Below are positions 26,767-36,693 of a stretch of DNA of 64,000 nucleotides, in pieces. The DNA is from Imperialibacter roseus (GTDB lineage Bacteria > Bacteroidota > Bacteroidia > Cytophagales > Cyclobacteriaceae): contig NZ_CP136051.1 of the NCBI RefSeq assembly GCF_032999765.1, positions 4,792,501 to 4,856,500 of the forward strand, given 5' to 3'. Within the stretch, counting starts at the first letter, position 1. Each line of letters begins with the position of its first letter. Both the position numbers and the translations under genes were made by a program. The notes under the pieces are model-generated. The model made no database searches. It saw only the letters and a list, made by a program, of their open reading frames with translations, and was not told the DNA's origin.

Positions 26767-28554
26767 TTAGTCTATTTTCAATACCGCCATAAAGGCTTCC
26801 TGTGGAATTTCCACATTGCCTACCTGGCGCATCCGTTTCTTACCTTTTTTCTGCTTTTCGAGCAGTTTGCGCTTACGGCTAATATCACCACCGTAGCACT
26901 TAGCCAACACGTTTTTACGCATGGCTTTCACAGTTTCTCTGGAGATGATTTTAGCCCCAATGGCCGCCTGAATTGCTATTTCAAACATTTGGCGTGGCAG
27001 CAACTCACGCAATTTTTCGCAGAGTTTCTTGCCCCAATCGTAAGCCTTGTCCCGGTGCACAATGGCGGAAAGGGCGTCGACCCGCTCACCATTAAGCATA
27101 ATATCCAGCTTCACCATGTTCGACTGACGATAGCCAATGAGCTCATAGTCGAGAGAAGCATAGCCCCTGGAAATTGTTTTCAGCTTATCGAAGAAGTCAA
27201 ATACGATTTCTGACAGCGGCAGTTCGAACGTCAGCTCTACCCTGTCGGAGGTAAGGTATACCTGGTTTTTGATCTCGCCCCGCTTGTCGATACATAGAGA
27301 AATGATGGGGCCGATGTATTCTGATTTACTTATTATCTGGGCCCTGATAAAAGGCTCTTCGATGAAATCCAAAGCAATGGGATCGGGCATTTCCGACGGT
27401 GCACTTACTTTCATCATTTGTCCCCCCTTGAGCGTGGCATGAAACCGCACCGAAGGCACCGTGGTAATCACAGTCATGTCAAACTCACGTTCCAGGCGTT
27501 CCTGGATAATTTCCATGTGAAGCATGCCGAGGAATCCGCACCTGAAGCCAAAACCAAGAGCGGCTGATGTCTCCGGCTCCCACACAAGCGAGGCGTCGTT
27601 GAGCTGCAGCTTTTCCATCGATGCCCTAAGCTCTTCGTATTCCGAAGTTTCAACGGGGTAGATGCCCGCAAAAACCATCGGCTTCACATCTTCAAAACCC
27701 TTGATGGCGACCGCTGCCGGCCTGTCCACATGGGTGATCGTGTCCCCTACTTTTACCTCCTTGGCCACTTTGATGCCAGAGATCAGGTACCCGACATTGC
27801 CAGCGCTGATTTCCGCTTTTGGTGATTGCTTAAGTTTCAGCACGCCTATTTCATCCACATCGTAAATACTCCCGATGTTCATGAATTTTACCTTCTCTCC
27901 TTTTTTCATGGTGCCGTTGAACACCCTGAAAATAACCTCAACACCTCTGAAGGAGTTGAACACAGAGTCGAATATCATCGCCTGCAAAGGGCCGTTAGGG
28001 TCTCCTTTGGGTGGCTTGATCCTGTGAACGATCGCCTCCAGTATATCGTCGATGCCAATGCCTTCTTTTCCGCTGGCCAGCAGTATCTCCTCCCGGGTAC
28101 AACCTAGCAATTCTACTACCTGGTCTTTCACCTCCTCAACCATAGCACCGGGCAAGTCAATTTTGTTGAGCACAGGTATGATTTCGAGGTCATGGTTTAA
28201 AGCCAGGTACAGATTGGAAATAGTTTGTGCTTCAATACCTTGTGATGCATCAACAATCAAGAGTGCTCCCTCGCAGGCGGCGATGGAGCGTGATACCTCG
28301 TAAGAAAAGTCAACATGGCCGGGTGTGTCGATCAGGTTAAGTACGTAGTCTTTGCCACCACTCTTGTAGTTCATTTGAATGGCGTGGCTCTTAATGGTGA
28401 TGCCCCGCTCCCGTTCCAAATCCATGTTGTCAAGAAGCTGATTCTGCTTTTCCCGATCGGTGATGGTGTGGGTGGCCTCAAGGAGCCTGTCGGCCAGGGT
28501 ACTTTTACCGTGATCTATGTGTGCTATTATGCAGAAATTGCGGATGTGATCCAT
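26767..28554 (-). CDS. lepA: Elongation factor 4 (back-translocase LepA)
   Basis: A 595-residue translational GTPase. G1 [16 protein letters not shown]3 DTPGHVDF and G4 NKIDLP are all present, then EF-G-like domains and the C-terminal LepA-specific domain with the [18 protein letters not shown] stretch. It has the usual family length. A TAATTTTG box lies 19-26 nt upstream of the ATG, making it the first gene of a lepA-folD-queE operon. Confidence 0.96.
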   Translation of the reverse strand: MDHIRNFCIIAHIDHGKSTLADRLLEATHTITDREKQNQLLDNMDLERERGITIKSHAIQMNYKSGGKDYVLNLIDTPGHVDFSYEVSRSIAACEGALLIVDASQGIEAQTISNLYLALNHDLEIIPVLNKIDLPGAMVEEVKDQVVELLGCTREEILLASGKEGIGIDDILEAIVHRIKPPKGDPNGPLQAMIFDSVFNSFRGVEVIFRVFNGTMKKGEKVKFMNIGSIYDVDEIGVLKLKQSPKAEISAGNVGYLISGIKVAKEVKVGDTITHVDRPAAVAIKGFEDVKPMVFAGIYPVETSEYEELRASMEKLQLNDASLVWEPETSAALGFGFRCGFLGMLHMEIIQERLEREFDMTVITTVPSVRFHATLKGGQMMKVSAPSEMPDPIALDFIEEPFIRAQIISKSEYIGPIISLCIDKRGEIKNQVYLTSDRVELTFELPLSEIVFDFFDKLKTISRGYASLDYELIGYRQSNMVKLDIMLNGERVDALSAIVHRDKAYDWGKKLCEKLRELLPRQMFEIAIQAAIGAKIISRETVKAMRKNVLAKCYGGDISRKRKLLEKQKKGKKRMRQVGNVEIPQEAFMAVLKID

Positions 28555-28573
28555 ACGTTCCTTTAAAAGTCTG

Positions 28574-28581
28574 CAAAATTA
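28574..28581 (-). promoter_or_regulatory. -7 box for lepA-folD-queE
   Basis: The minus strand reads TAATTTTG, fitting TAnnTTTG, 19 nt before the lepA ATG at 28554. Confidence 0.45.
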
Positions 28582-28774
28582 GGTAATAATTTATGATTTG
28601 AAGAGCCTGTGCAAACAAAGTTTGGGATTGGCGAGCATCAACTGGACTGTATTTCAGCGATCTGCAATTTCCTGACAGGTAAAACCGACATTTTTTTGTG
28701 AAATGCAATTTTGCGGTGAGGCATTCCAACCATTTGTTGCCAAATTTGTCTCTTAATACCAAAAAAAATAGTGT

Positions 28775-29569
28775 ATGAAGAAGATTGCAATCATTGCAGT
28801 GGTGGGGTTAGGGTTTTTATTCTCGTGCAGCCTGGATAGCGACGAATTTCAGGGCCCTATCACGAGCAAAATTAATGTTACAATGCTTGAGGACGTAAGC
28901 GCAAAAGATCCTTTCTTTCAAATTTTATTTGAGTCGACCAATCTGTACGAATGCTCCAATTACAACATCTTAATGACAGTAGATGCGGAGGAAAACAAAC
29001 TTGATATCGTATTCAATGAGATTTACAAAAACAGTACTTGCCGCTCCGAAACCGGCCCTGCCTACAATGTTTATTCCTTTTCAAAAATTGTAAATGGAAC
29101 CTACAACTTAAGCCTGAAAGTGAAAGACAAGCCAGCCTCTACAGGTACACTTGTGATTTCCGACGCTGGCTATACGCTGGACATGACCGAAAGCGATGAC
29201 TTTGCGTTTGTGAATCCGCAGGTTTACCGAATGCCTGAAGGCATACTTTGGGGTAGCATCCAGAAATATTCCGAATCGCAGCAGTCAAACACCCTTGTAG
29301 ATAATTTTTTTGACCTCCTTAGCGACAACGGGCTTGCCGACACCGCTCTGGTGAAAGGTGACTATACTTATTTTCTCATCGATGAAGAAAGCAAAGTATC
29401 CCTCAGGCGTGCAAGCGCCACTCCAGCTGGCACGTCTGCTTTCGTTTTTTATCTCGACGAAGATTCAGTAAGCAGAAACAACCTGAAAATTGCCATATCA
29501 GACTTCAGAGGCAAATACTCACAGTATGTGAAGGTGGACGTATTTGACTGGATCGGAACCATTTATTGA
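28775..29569 (+). CDS. Unrecognised lipoprotein
   Basis: A 264-residue protein with a lipoprotein signal (MKKIAIIAVVGLGFLFSC, Cys18) followed by a Ser/Asp-rich start and a beta-rich body. No family recognised. It is separated from the following DUF2911 gene by 74 nt and could be cotranscribed. Likely anchored in the outer or inner membrane facing the periplasm; role unknown. Confidence 0.65.
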   Translation: MKKIAIIAVVGLGFLFSCSLDSDEFQGPITSKINVTMLEDVSAKDPFFQILFESTNLYECSNYNILMTVDAEENKLDIVFNEIYKNSTCRSETGPAYNVYSFSKIVNGTYNLSLKVKDKPASTGTLVISDAGYTLDMTESDDFAFVNPQVYRMPEGILWGSIQKYSESQQSNTLVDNFFDLLSDNGLADTALVKGDYTYFLIDEESKVSLRRASATPAGTSAFVFYLDEDSVSRNNLKIAISDFRGKYSQYVKVDVFDWIGTIY

Positions 29570-29643
29570 AACGAATATCCAGGCCAAAACATTTTGGGTA
29601 GCTAGTCCGTCTACAGTGATATCCTTTAACTAAATCACACACC

Positions 29644-30168
29644 ATGAAAACTAGCTACAAAATTTTTGCGCTTTGTATGGGAATGCTCACCATTGCTTTC
29701 GGCGACCTTCTCGCCCAGGACAAACCAAGCCCTGCTGCGTCGGTATCAGAAAAGATAAAGAGTGGAGCCACCGTATCTATCAACTACAGCTCGCCCGCTT
29801 TGAAGGGCAGAACAATGGGGAAAGACGTGGAACCAATGGAAGGCAAGGTATGGAGAGCTGGTGCCAACAACGCCACTGTATTCGAAGTCGACAAAGAAGT
29901 GAAAATCGAAGGCAAGGCACTCCCAGCTGGAAAGTATGCATTTTTTACATTGAAAAACGGCGACGACTGGACACTGATCTTCAACAAAACCTGGGATACC
30001 TGGGGCGCATTTGACTACGAGAAAAATAAAGGAGAAGATGCTTTGCAAGTAAAAGTAAAGTCGAAAAAAGCCGCTTCCGCCTCCGAAAGGTTAACCTATA
30101 CCATAGATAAGTCGGGCAAGGTAAGCTTGCTATGGGGCGACCTGGACGTGTCGTTCAACGTAAAGTAA
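29644..30168 (+). CDS. DUF2911 secreted protein
   Basis: A 174-residue protein with a signal peptide (cleavage near LLAQ) and the DUF2911 signatures: SINYSSPALKGRTM, GKVWRAGANNATVFE, LPAGKYAFFTL and NKTWDTWGAFDY. This beta-sandwich family is widespread in Bacteroidota and is of unknown function; it is predicted to be periplasmic or outer-membrane associated. A strong terminator follows. Confidence 0.85.
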   Translation: MKTSYKIFALCMGMLTIAFGDLLAQDKPSPAASVSEKIKSGATVSINYSSPALKGRTMGKDVEPMEGKVWRAGANNATVFEVDKEVKIEGKALPAGKYAFFTLKNGDDWTLIFNKTWDTWGAFDYEKNKGEDALQVKVKSKKAASASERLTYTIDKSGKVSLLWGDLDVSFNVK

Positions 30169-30188
30169 TCAGACTGAAATCAAAAGTA

Positions 30189-30216
30189 AAAAGCGGGCAC
30201 AGCTCGCTTTTTTTTT
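30189..30216 (+). terminator. Terminator after the DUF2911 gene
   Basis: AAAAGCGGGC and GCTCGCTTTT pair around a short ACA centre and are followed by a run of Ts. Confidence 0.75.
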
Positions 30217-30322
30217 GTTTTGCCGGGTAAGGATGCAGAGGACTATAACTGTTTATTTCTTAAATTGATGGAGGTAGCATGTCTGACCTTCCGTCGTACT
30301 GCATTTACTCTAAGCTTATCCT

Positions 30323-30760
30323 ATGACAAAAGCGCTATTTTTTCTGACATTTTTGGTGCTTTTGGCCGGATGCTCCAAAGTTGACCCGATTGAAGAAGCC
30401 ATCAATAAAAAGAATGCTGAGGTGAGTGGCGTTTGGATTTGGGTGAACACCAAGTACCCCACTCCATTTGGTGCCATCACTGTAAGCACGCTAAAAACGG
30501 GCATTCTCTACAAGGTACTTATCTCTGGTAAAAACGCCGAGGTTTTTCGTGAAGACCGACTGGTACAGAAGTTTAGTTTTGAGATAAGACGTGCCAACGA
30601 AGATTACTACCTTGACATTTTAACCAAGCAGGAAATAGAATATTCGGCTATCGATATGCTGGGTGGCAAGATTTCGCTCGATAAAAAAGACCTCACCTTG
30701 TCATTTCAAAACAACACCTTTGAATCAGACATGCTGCTCAGTAGAGTAGAGATTTTTTAG
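30323..30760 (+). CDS. Small lipoprotein of unknown function
   Basis: A 145-residue protein with a lipobox (LLAGC, Cys about 17) and a beta-rich body ending MLLSRVEIF. No family recognised. The Nudix gene begins 4 nt after its stop, so both are on one transcript. Confidence 0.6.
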   Translation: MTKALFFLTFLVLLAGCSKVDPIEEAINKKNAEVSGVWIWVNTKYPTPFGAITVSTLKTGILYKVLISGKNAEVFREDRLVQKFSFEIRRANEDYYLDILTKQEIEYSAIDMLGGKISLDKKDLTLSFQNNTFESDMLLSRVEIF

Positions 30761-30763
30761 CCC

Positions 30764-31156
30764 ATGCTTTCAGTTGTTTGTGCTATTATTATGCGTGGGT
30801 CAAAAATTTTTGTAGCAAAACGTCCTGCTCACAAAAAAGAGGGGCTCAAATGGGAGTTCCCCGGAGGCAAAGTTGAGCCGGGAGAAACGGAGCAAGCCGC
30901 CCTTACCCGGGAAATCAGAGAAGAATTATCCATCGAAGTGGGCCCTATTGAGAAAATCGGTGCCGTAGCAATAAAGGTGCCCCGCATCAACCTGACGGCC
31001 TGGAATTGCCAGTGGCTAAGTGGAGAAATTCACCTTACCGAACACCTGGCTTTCGACTGGGTAGAAGTGCAAGACCTGACGGCGGTAGACTTGAGCGGCG
31101 CCGATATACTACTTATCCCCCAAATAAAATCTTATATCGAAAATTCTCCTATTTAA
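30764..31156 (+). CDS. Nudix hydrolase (MutT-like)
   Basis: A 130-residue Nudix enzyme. The Nudix box is complete, starting at GGKVEPGET and ending in REIREELSI (Gx5Ex7REUxEExGU pattern with the last Gly replaced by Ser). The N-terminal AKRPAHKKEGLKWEFPGGK is typical of MutT/8-oxo-dGTP diphosphatases, so it may sanitise the nucleotide pool. The exact substrate cannot be read from sequence. It is coupled to the preceding lipoprotein gene. Confidence 0.85.
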   Translation: MLSVVCAIIMRGSKIFVAKRPAHKKEGLKWEFPGGKVEPGETEQAALTREIREELSIEVGPIEKIGAVAIKVPRINLTAWNCQWLSGEIHLTEHLAFDWVEVQDLTAVDLSGADILLIPQIKSYIENSPI

Positions 31157-31315
31157 GCATATTGTACTGTAAACGGCGGTCAGTCAAAATAATCTACTGA
31201 TTTTACAGAAAACATCGAGCGTCTAGTTTGATTCCTCCCGATAGTTCCGTAACTTATACTTCCTGGTTTATTCAGGTGTAGTTAATAACCTGTCACATCA
31301 CTTAAACAACTGACT

Positions 31316-31780
31316 ATGAATTTTACTCCCCCAAAAGAAACTGGTACTACCAGGACTGTCGAACCCATTAAATACGCCCCCGTTACCGACTACATGGTCA
31401 AGGATGTCTTCACTTTTCATCCGGATCAAAATATTCAGGAAGCAATCGACCTTATGTTGGACAAGCGGATTTCTGGTGGCCCGGTGCTGAACGACGCTGG
31501 CGAATTGGTAGGAATGCTTTCCGAAAAAGACTGTCTGAGAATTATTATTGATTCAGCCTATCATAACCACCCAAATCACGAGGGGAAGGTGAAAAATTAC
31601 ATGTCGAGAAAGGTGAAAACCATGGATGTAGACAAAGATATTTTTGACGTGGCCAATGAATTTCTCACCACTCATTTCCGCAGGTTTCCTGTAATTGACA
31701 GCAAAGGTGTGCTGAAAGGCCAGATCAGCCGACGAGACATCATGAAAGCGGCCAGGGATTTAAAAGGTACCACCTGGTGA
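31316..31780 (+). CDS. CBS-domain-pair protein
   Basis: A 154-residue stand-alone pair of CBS domains. The motifs are MVKDVFTFHPDQNIQEAIDLM (first) and MSRKVKTMDVDKDIFDVANEF (second), each followed by the typical PVLNDAGELVGMLSEKD and PVIDSKGVLKGQISRRD endings. Such proteins bind adenine nucleotides and act as energy-status sensors for a partner. No partner is encoded next to it. A terminator follows the gene. Confidence 0.85.
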   Translation: MNFTPPKETGTTRTVEPIKYAPVTDYMVKDVFTFHPDQNIQEAIDLMLDKRISGGPVLNDAGELVGMLSEKDCLRIIIDSAYHNHPNHEGKVKNYMSRKVKTMDVDKDIFDVANEFLTTHFRRFPVIDSKGVLKGQISRRDIMKAARDLKGTTW

Positions 31781-31809
31781 AACTTGATTGGTCTTAAATA
31801 TGTATTAAC

Positions 31810-31837
31810 TAACCCCTTTATGGGGTTTATTTTTTTG
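31810..31837 (+). terminator. Terminator after the CBS gene
   Basis: TAACCCC / GGGGTTT stem with a short loop, followed by a T run. Confidence 0.7.
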
Positions 31838-31883
31838 AATGGGTGGTAGGAATTGATGAAGTGTTGTAAATTGGAGTGACATT

Positions 31884-33086
31884 ATGAAAGAGGCAAAAAG
31901 CATCATTGAAGCCTATAGAAAGGTTAATTTTTCTACGCAAAAAGCAGCGTTGGCCACAGTTATGCGGGTGCACGGCTCATCTTACAGAAGGCCGGGTGCC
32001 AGAATGCTGATGACAGACGACGGACGCTGGACGGGTGCCATCAGCGGTGGCTGCCTGGAAGGTGACGCACTTCGCAAAGCCCGGCAGGCAATTCTCAACA
32101 ATCGTCCTTCGCTTGTTACTTACGACACCATGGACGACAATAGCGCCACCAGCCTGGGCGTAGGCCTCGGCTGCAATGGCATCATCGACGTGCTGATTGA
32201 GCCTATCAATGAGCTGGACATTTTCAACTCTATTCATCTTCTTGAAAAGTTCGTGGAGAAAGGTGAGCTGGCTGTAATGGCCACGGTGTTCGACTCTTCT
32301 ATCGCTGAAAATCCATATCAGGGCCAGAGGTTTTTACTCAATGGTTTGGGTGAAAAATACAGCACTATCGGCCATGCAAACTTAGAAGAGCTCATAGCCG
32401 CCGATGCTCAAAAAGCCTTTGTGGCCAACCGCCCGGCCATTTGCCAATACACAGTGGACGAGGCCATGGTAGAAGTGCTGGTAGAAACGCTGCACCCCGG
32501 CATTCAGTTAGTGATATTTGGTGGTGGTTTCGATGCGGCACCAGTAACGTCGATGGCGAAAAACCTGGGCTGGGCAGTGACAGTTACCGACGATTGCATT
32601 GCTCACCTCGGCGCTAAGCGTTTTCCTGATGCTGAAAATGTGACGCTCTGCCAGCGAGACCAGGTGTCTACCGACATCGTGTTCAAAAGATTCAGTGCCG
32701 CCATTCTCATGTCGCACAACTATAAGTACGACTACGCCGTGCTCAAAGAGCTGATCAAAAATCCACCGGCATACCTGGGCATTATGGGCCCTAAGAAGCG
32801 TTTCGATAAAATGGTCGACCAGCTGAAGGAAGAGGGTATCTACCCGGGAGATGCCTGGGCAGCTACCGTTCACTCGCCCATAGGTCTTGATCTGGGCGCA
32901 GAAACACCCGATGAAATTGCATTGTCGGTCATTGCCGAGATTCAAGCGTTTTTCAACAATTCAAAAGGCGGCTACCTGAAACATCTTGACGGCCCTATAC
33001 ACGACCGCAGTGCCTACGACGACAGACTGCTAAACAATATTTATGAGCAGCTCAATGCCACAGGTTCCAAAAAAGGCAAAGCTTAG
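31884..33086 (+). CDS. XdhC/CoxI-family molybdoenzyme maturation factor
   Basis: A 400-residue XdhC-like protein. The N-terminal part has HGSSYRRPGARM and the SGGCLEGD motif typical of XdhC, then DNSATSLGVGLGCNGIIDVL. The C-terminal Rossmann part has VIFGGGFDAAPV and MGPKKRFDKM. XdhC proteins bind molybdenum cofactor, mediate its sulfuration and insert it into xanthine-dehydrogenase-type enzymes. The next gene, a MocA-like cytidylyltransferase, overlaps it. No molybdo-hydroxylase gene lies in the window. Confidence 0.88.
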   Translation: MKEAKSIIEAYRKVNFSTQKAALATVMRVHGSSYRRPGARMLMTDDGRWTGAISGGCLEGDALRKARQAILNNRPSLVTYDTMDDNSATSLGVGLGCNGIIDVLIEPINELDIFNSIHLLEKFVEKGELAVMATVFDSSIAENPYQGQRFLLNGLGEKYSTIGHANLEELIAADAQKAFVANRPAICQYTVDEAMVEVLVETLHPGIQLVIFGGGFDAAPVTSMAKNLGWAVTVTDDCIAHLGAKRFPDAENVTLCQRDQVSTDIVFKRFSAAILMSHNYKYDYAVLKELIKNPPAYLGIMGPKKRFDKMVDQLKEEGIYPGDAWAATVHSPIGLDLGAETPDEIALSVIAEIQAFFNNSKGGYLKHLDGPIHDRSAYDDRLLNNIYEQLNATGSKKGKA

Positions 33087-33660
33087 CATCGTTCTGCTGG
33101 CGGCAGGCTCGTCTTCCCGGCTAGGGCAGGCCAAGCAGCTGCTACCATTCAAAGACACCACCTTGGTGCGCCATCGTGTTGCTACTATTACACGGGCGCT
33201 GGGAAACGAACACAACTTTTTTGTGGTTACCGGCGCCAAACGGGAAGAAGTGCGCACTGAGCTGGCCGGGCTTTCGTACACCGAAGTTTACAATGACCAA
33301 TTCTCCGAGGGCATGAGTACCTCGATAAAAGCCGGACTAGCGTGCCTTCCGACAGATGCTGAAGCCGTCATGTTTCTGCTTGTGGATCAGCCGTTTGTGT
33401 CAGAAAAGCACCTCTCAGAAATGGTCGGTAAATGGCTCAACGATAAAAGTAAAGTCTTGGGTGCGGCCTATTCCGGAATCATTGGTGTTCCGGCCATTTT
33501 CCCCCGCAGCTATTTCGAACAACTATTGTTATTGAAAGGCGATCAGGGTGCGAGAAAAATTCTAAAGAATTTATCTGATGCCGAAGTCCTCAGCTATCCC
33601 CTGCCTGAAGCGAGCATTGACCTTGACACTTTGGAGGATCTGAAGGCTATTGGGCTTTGA
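33043..33660 (+). CDS. MobA/MocA-like molybdopterin nucleotidyltransferase
   Basis: A 205-residue GT-A-fold NTP transferase with the signature LAAGSSSRLGQAKQLLPF, a conserved GAKREEV stretch and LLVDQPFVS. MocA attaches CMP to molybdopterin for xanthine-dehydrogenase-type enzymes. The start at 33043 overlaps xdhC by 44 nt; the ATG at 33055 is an alternative. The pairing with XdhC supports a MocA rather than a MobA role. Confidence 0.85.
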   Translation: MSSSMPQVPKKAKLSIVLLAAGSSSRLGQAKQLLPFKDTTLVRHRVATITRALGNEHNFFVVTGAKREEVRTELAGLSYTEVYNDQFSEGMSTSIKAGLACLPTDAEAVMFLLVDQPFVSEKHLSEMVGKWLNDKSKVLGAAYSGIIGVPAIFPRSYFEQLLLLKGDQGARKILKNLSDAEVLSYPLPEASIDLDTLEDLKAIGL

Positions 33661-33689
33661 CTCCGTAAAAGCCTCAACATGTTCCTTAC

Positions 33690-34820
33690 CTAAGCCGTCT
33701 TTTTATAGTTCAAAATCGCCAGTCCGTTGAGCAACACAGCGTAACCGAAAATCACTGCGAAGAAGAACCTCGTCTCCTGCCAGCCAGCTCCTTTGAGCAT
33801 CACGAGCCTGACGAATTCGATGAAATATCGAACAGGGTTGAACAAGGTAACAGTTTGGGCCCAGCCAGGCATGTTTTCTACGGCGGTAAAGAGCCCACCC
33901 ATAAGAATGAACACTACAAGAAAAAACCAGGCAAGGAACATGGCCTGCTGCTGTGTGTCGGTAAGCGTGGAAATGAGCAACCCAAAGCCGAGAATCAAAA
34001 GCAGGTAGACGGCGGAAAAAGCATAGATAAGCCCCACGCTACCTACAAACGGGATATTAAACACCACTTTAGCTACTACCAGCCCAATAGAAAGCACCAT
34101 AAGGCCCAGCAACCAGAACGGCAGCAGTTTTCCGATCACAAACTGATATTTCTGAATTGGTGTGACGTTGATCTGCTCTATAGTGCCAATCTCCTTCTCT
34201 CTCACGATGTTCATAGAACTCAAAAATGCGCCTATCATCGTGACCAAAAGCACCAAAATGCCGGGCACCATAAAGGTCTTGTAATTAAGCTCTGGGTTGA
34301 ACCAGAAAGACGACTCGACATTGATTACCTGCCCGGCAGTGGGCTGACTACCGGCCACCACCCTCATTTCCAGATTCGTCAACTCTCGCTGATTGTAGTC
34401 GGCTAGTATTCTGCCAAAATAGTAGTTGGCGAGGCCGGCTTTGGTGCCATCAATGGCGTTGACAATAACCTGCAATGACTGCGGCTCCTTCCGAACCAGC
34501 TTCTTTTCCATGCCCGCAGGTATTTCCACTACCAGATCGGCCTCATTCCTGTCGAGGGCTGCTGCGGCTCCTGCATGATTGAAACCAGCACCCGCTATCG
34601 TAAAATAGCCTGAGGCAGTCAAGCCACGGTAGAGCTGGCGGCTAGCGCTACTCTGGTCGTTGTCCATCCAATACACCTTCAGGTTCTTTATTTCAAAGTC
34701 AGCAGCATAGCTTAAAATGATCAGCTGCACCACCGGCATCACAAACAAAATGGGCAGGTTCGTTTTGTTGCGAAAAATCTGCAAAAACTCTTTTTGTATG
34801 AGGTATAGAATTATTCTCAT
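33690..34820 (-). CDS. ABC-2 type permease (YbhR-like)
   Basis: A 376-residue membrane protein with one N-terminal transmembrane helix (PILFVMPVVQLIILSYA), a large extracytoplasmic domain and about five C-terminal helices (MVPGILVLLVTMIGAFL and onward). It has the REKEIGTIEQINVTPI signature of ABC-2 permeases. It is the last gene of the TetR-TolC-HlyD-ABC-ABC-permease-permease set, comparable to E. coli YbhR, and likely pairs with the adjacent permease in a drug exporter. Confidence 0.9.
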   Translation of the reverse strand: MRIILYLIQKEFLQIFRNKTNLPILFVMPVVQLIILSYAADFEIKNLKVYWMDNDQSSASRQLYRGLTASGYFTIAGAGFNHAGAAAALDRNEADLVVEIPAGMEKKLVRKEPQSLQVIVNAIDGTKAGLANYYFGRILADYNQRELTNLEMRVVAGSQPTAGQVINVESSFWFNPELNYKTFMVPGILVLLVTMIGAFLSSMNIVREKEIGTIEQINVTPIQKYQFVIGKLLPFWLLGLMVLSIGLVVAKVVFNIPFVGSVGLIYAFSAVYLLLILGFGLLISTLTDTQQQAMFLAWFFLVVFILMGGLFTAVENMPGWAQTVTLFNPVRYFIEFVRLVMLKGAGWQETRFFFAVIFGYAVLLNGLAILNYKKTA

Positions 34821-34832
34821 GGCACTTTCAGT

Positions 34833-35939
34833 TTAACCAAGTCGGACATTGAATTTTTTGATGCTCAACCCGATAAAAAATACCGTAAACCCAACTAGAA
34901 TGAGGGTTTCCTTCCAGAAATAGGCGATGCCAACGCCCTTGAGCATGATGGCTTTTTCGATGACAATGAACCACCTGGCCGGGATAATGTGCGAGATGAT
35001 TTGCAGTGGCAAGGGCATATTCTCAATAGGAAAAATGAAACCTGAAAGCAGAATGGTCGGCAGCATCAGTCCCATTAGCGAAAGCAACAGCGCCGTTTGC
35101 TGAGTTTGGGCTACGGTGGAAATTAGAATGCCCAGCGACAGCGCCATGATGATGAAGAGCATGATCTCTGCCAGCAAAAGTGGCACACTTCCCATTATAG
35201 GCACGCCAAAGACATACCTTCCGAGCAGCAGCACCACTACAGCATCAAGAAATGCCAGACTGAAGTAAGGCACCACCTTGGCAATAATCACCTGACCGGG
35301 GTTCATAGGTGATGCCAGCAATACCTCCATTGTGCCAGTTTCCTTTTCTCTGGCTATCGAAATGGATGTCATCATCGCCGATACCAGCATCAGCAGTATG
35401 GTGATGAGACCAGGAACAAAGAGAAACACGCCTTTTAGGCTGGGGTTGTACTGAAGCCTAACCTCCGCACCCACAAGAATGGGGGGCTGCCCGGGTTGGT
35501 TCAGTTCCAGTTGAAAATTCTGGATGATGGCTGTGGCGTAATTAACCAACGTATTGGCCATGTTCGGGTCGGTGGCGTCGGCCAGCAGCTGCACCGATGC
35601 TTTTCCTTCATGCTGGAGTTTATCGGCAAAATTGGGCTCGACTACCACAGCCATCTTTATCCTGCCCTCCCTGAACAGCTGCTCAACATCGTCAATACTT
35701 TCAGCCTGTCCGTCAGGGAGGATGTATCCGGAGGCAACCAGCTTATCAGCTAACCTGCGGGACACCTCGTCGTTCGACTGATCGAGGATGGCAATGTGCG
35801 CATCTTTGATCTCATTGGTGATGGCATAACCAAAAAGCAGGATTTGCACCACCGGCATTCCAAAGAGAATCAACAACGTTCGCTTGTCTCTGAAGATGTG
35901 GTAAAACTCCTTTCGTATAAGTGAAGTCAGTCTTTTCAT
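34833..35939 (-). CDS. ABC-2 type permease (YbhS-like)
   Basis: A 368-residue permease with an N-terminal TM helix (LLILFGMPVVQILLFGYA), an extracytoplasmic domain and the C-terminal ABC-2 bundle with SIAREKETGTMEVLLASP. It is homologous to its downstream neighbour, starting 12 nt before it, and the two probably form a heterodimer. It belongs to the leftward exporter operon. Confidence 0.9.
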   Translation of the reverse strand: MKRLTSLIRKEFYHIFRDKRTLLILFGMPVVQILLFGYAITNEIKDAHIAILDQSNDEVSRRLADKLVASGYILPDGQAESIDDVEQLFREGRIKMAVVVEPNFADKLQHEGKASVQLLADATDPNMANTLVNYATAIIQNFQLELNQPGQPPILVGAEVRLQYNPSLKGVFLFVPGLITILLMLVSAMMTSISIAREKETGTMEVLLASPMNPGQVIIAKVVPYFSLAFLDAVVVLLLGRYVFGVPIMGSVPLLLAEIMLFIIMALSLGILISTVAQTQQTALLLSLMGLMLPTILLSGFIFPIENMPLPLQIISHIIPARWFIVIEKAIMLKGVGIAYFWKETLILVGFTVFFIGLSIKKFNVRLG

Positions 35940-35967
35940 AGTGAAATGCTATCTTCTTTGGCGCATC

Positions 35968-36693
35968 CTATGGACGGGCCACCTTGATAAATACTTCGTT
36001 CATGGTTTTTACACCATATTTCTTTTTCAAACCTTCCGGTGTATCGTAGGCCTCCACCCTGCCATCCACCATCATGGAGATTCTGTCGCAGTATTCCGCC
36101 TCGTCCATGTAGTGCGTGGTTACAAACACGGTGATGCCGTCGTGGGCTGCTTCGTAAATCATCTCCCAAAACTGTCGTCTGGTAATGGGGTCTACTCCGC
36201 CAGTGGGCTCATCAAGAAAAACAATCTTGGGGTCGTGAAGAATGGCTATGGAAAAAGCCAACTTTTGTTTCCAGCCCAGTGGCAAGTCTTTCAGGAGCTT
36301 GCCTTCCACTTCGTCAAGCCCGAGTCTTCTAACCAGCGCCTCTCCTTTTTCCTTCCACTGCTTTCTCTTCAAACCATAAATGCCACCATAAAACCGTATA
36401 TTTTCTTTGATGGTCAGGTCGTCGTAGAGCGAAAACCGCTGACTCATGTATCCTATGGATTTTTTGATCTGGTTTTGTTGCTTAAACACATCGAAACCAG
36501 CTACCACCGCCTTGCCAGACGTGGGGCTGAGCAAGCCTGAAAGCATCTTCATGGCGGTGGTTTTACCTGCGCCATTAGCTCCCAGAAACCCGAAGATTTC
36601 TCCCTGCTTCACTTCGAGCGAAATGGAGTCGACAGCCTTGAAGGTGCCGAATCTCTTGGTGAGGTTTTCCACTTCTATGATAGAACTACTCAT
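35968..36693 (-). CDS. ABC transporter ATPase (second subunit)
   Basis: A 241-residue ATPase. Walker A GANGAGKTT, Walker B IVFLDEPTGGVD and the switch His (FVTTHYMDE) are present; the signature is the variant LPLGWKQK instead of LSGGQ. In E. coli YbhF two ATPase halves are fused; here they are separate genes. The start overlaps the stop of the upstream ATPase gene (ATGA). Confidence 0.92.
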   Translation of the reverse strand: MSSSIIEVENLTKRFGTFKAVDSISLEVKQGEIFGFLGANGAGKTTAMKMLSGLLSPTSGKAVVAGFDVFKQQNQIKKSIGYMSQRFSLYDDLTIKENIRFYGGIYGLKRKQWKEKGEALVRRLGLDEVEGKLLKDLPLGWKQKLAFSIAILHDPKIVFLDEPTGGVDPITRRQFWEMIYEAAHDGITVFVTTHYMDEAEYCDRISMMVDGRVEAYDTPEGLKKKYGVKTMNEVFIKVARP

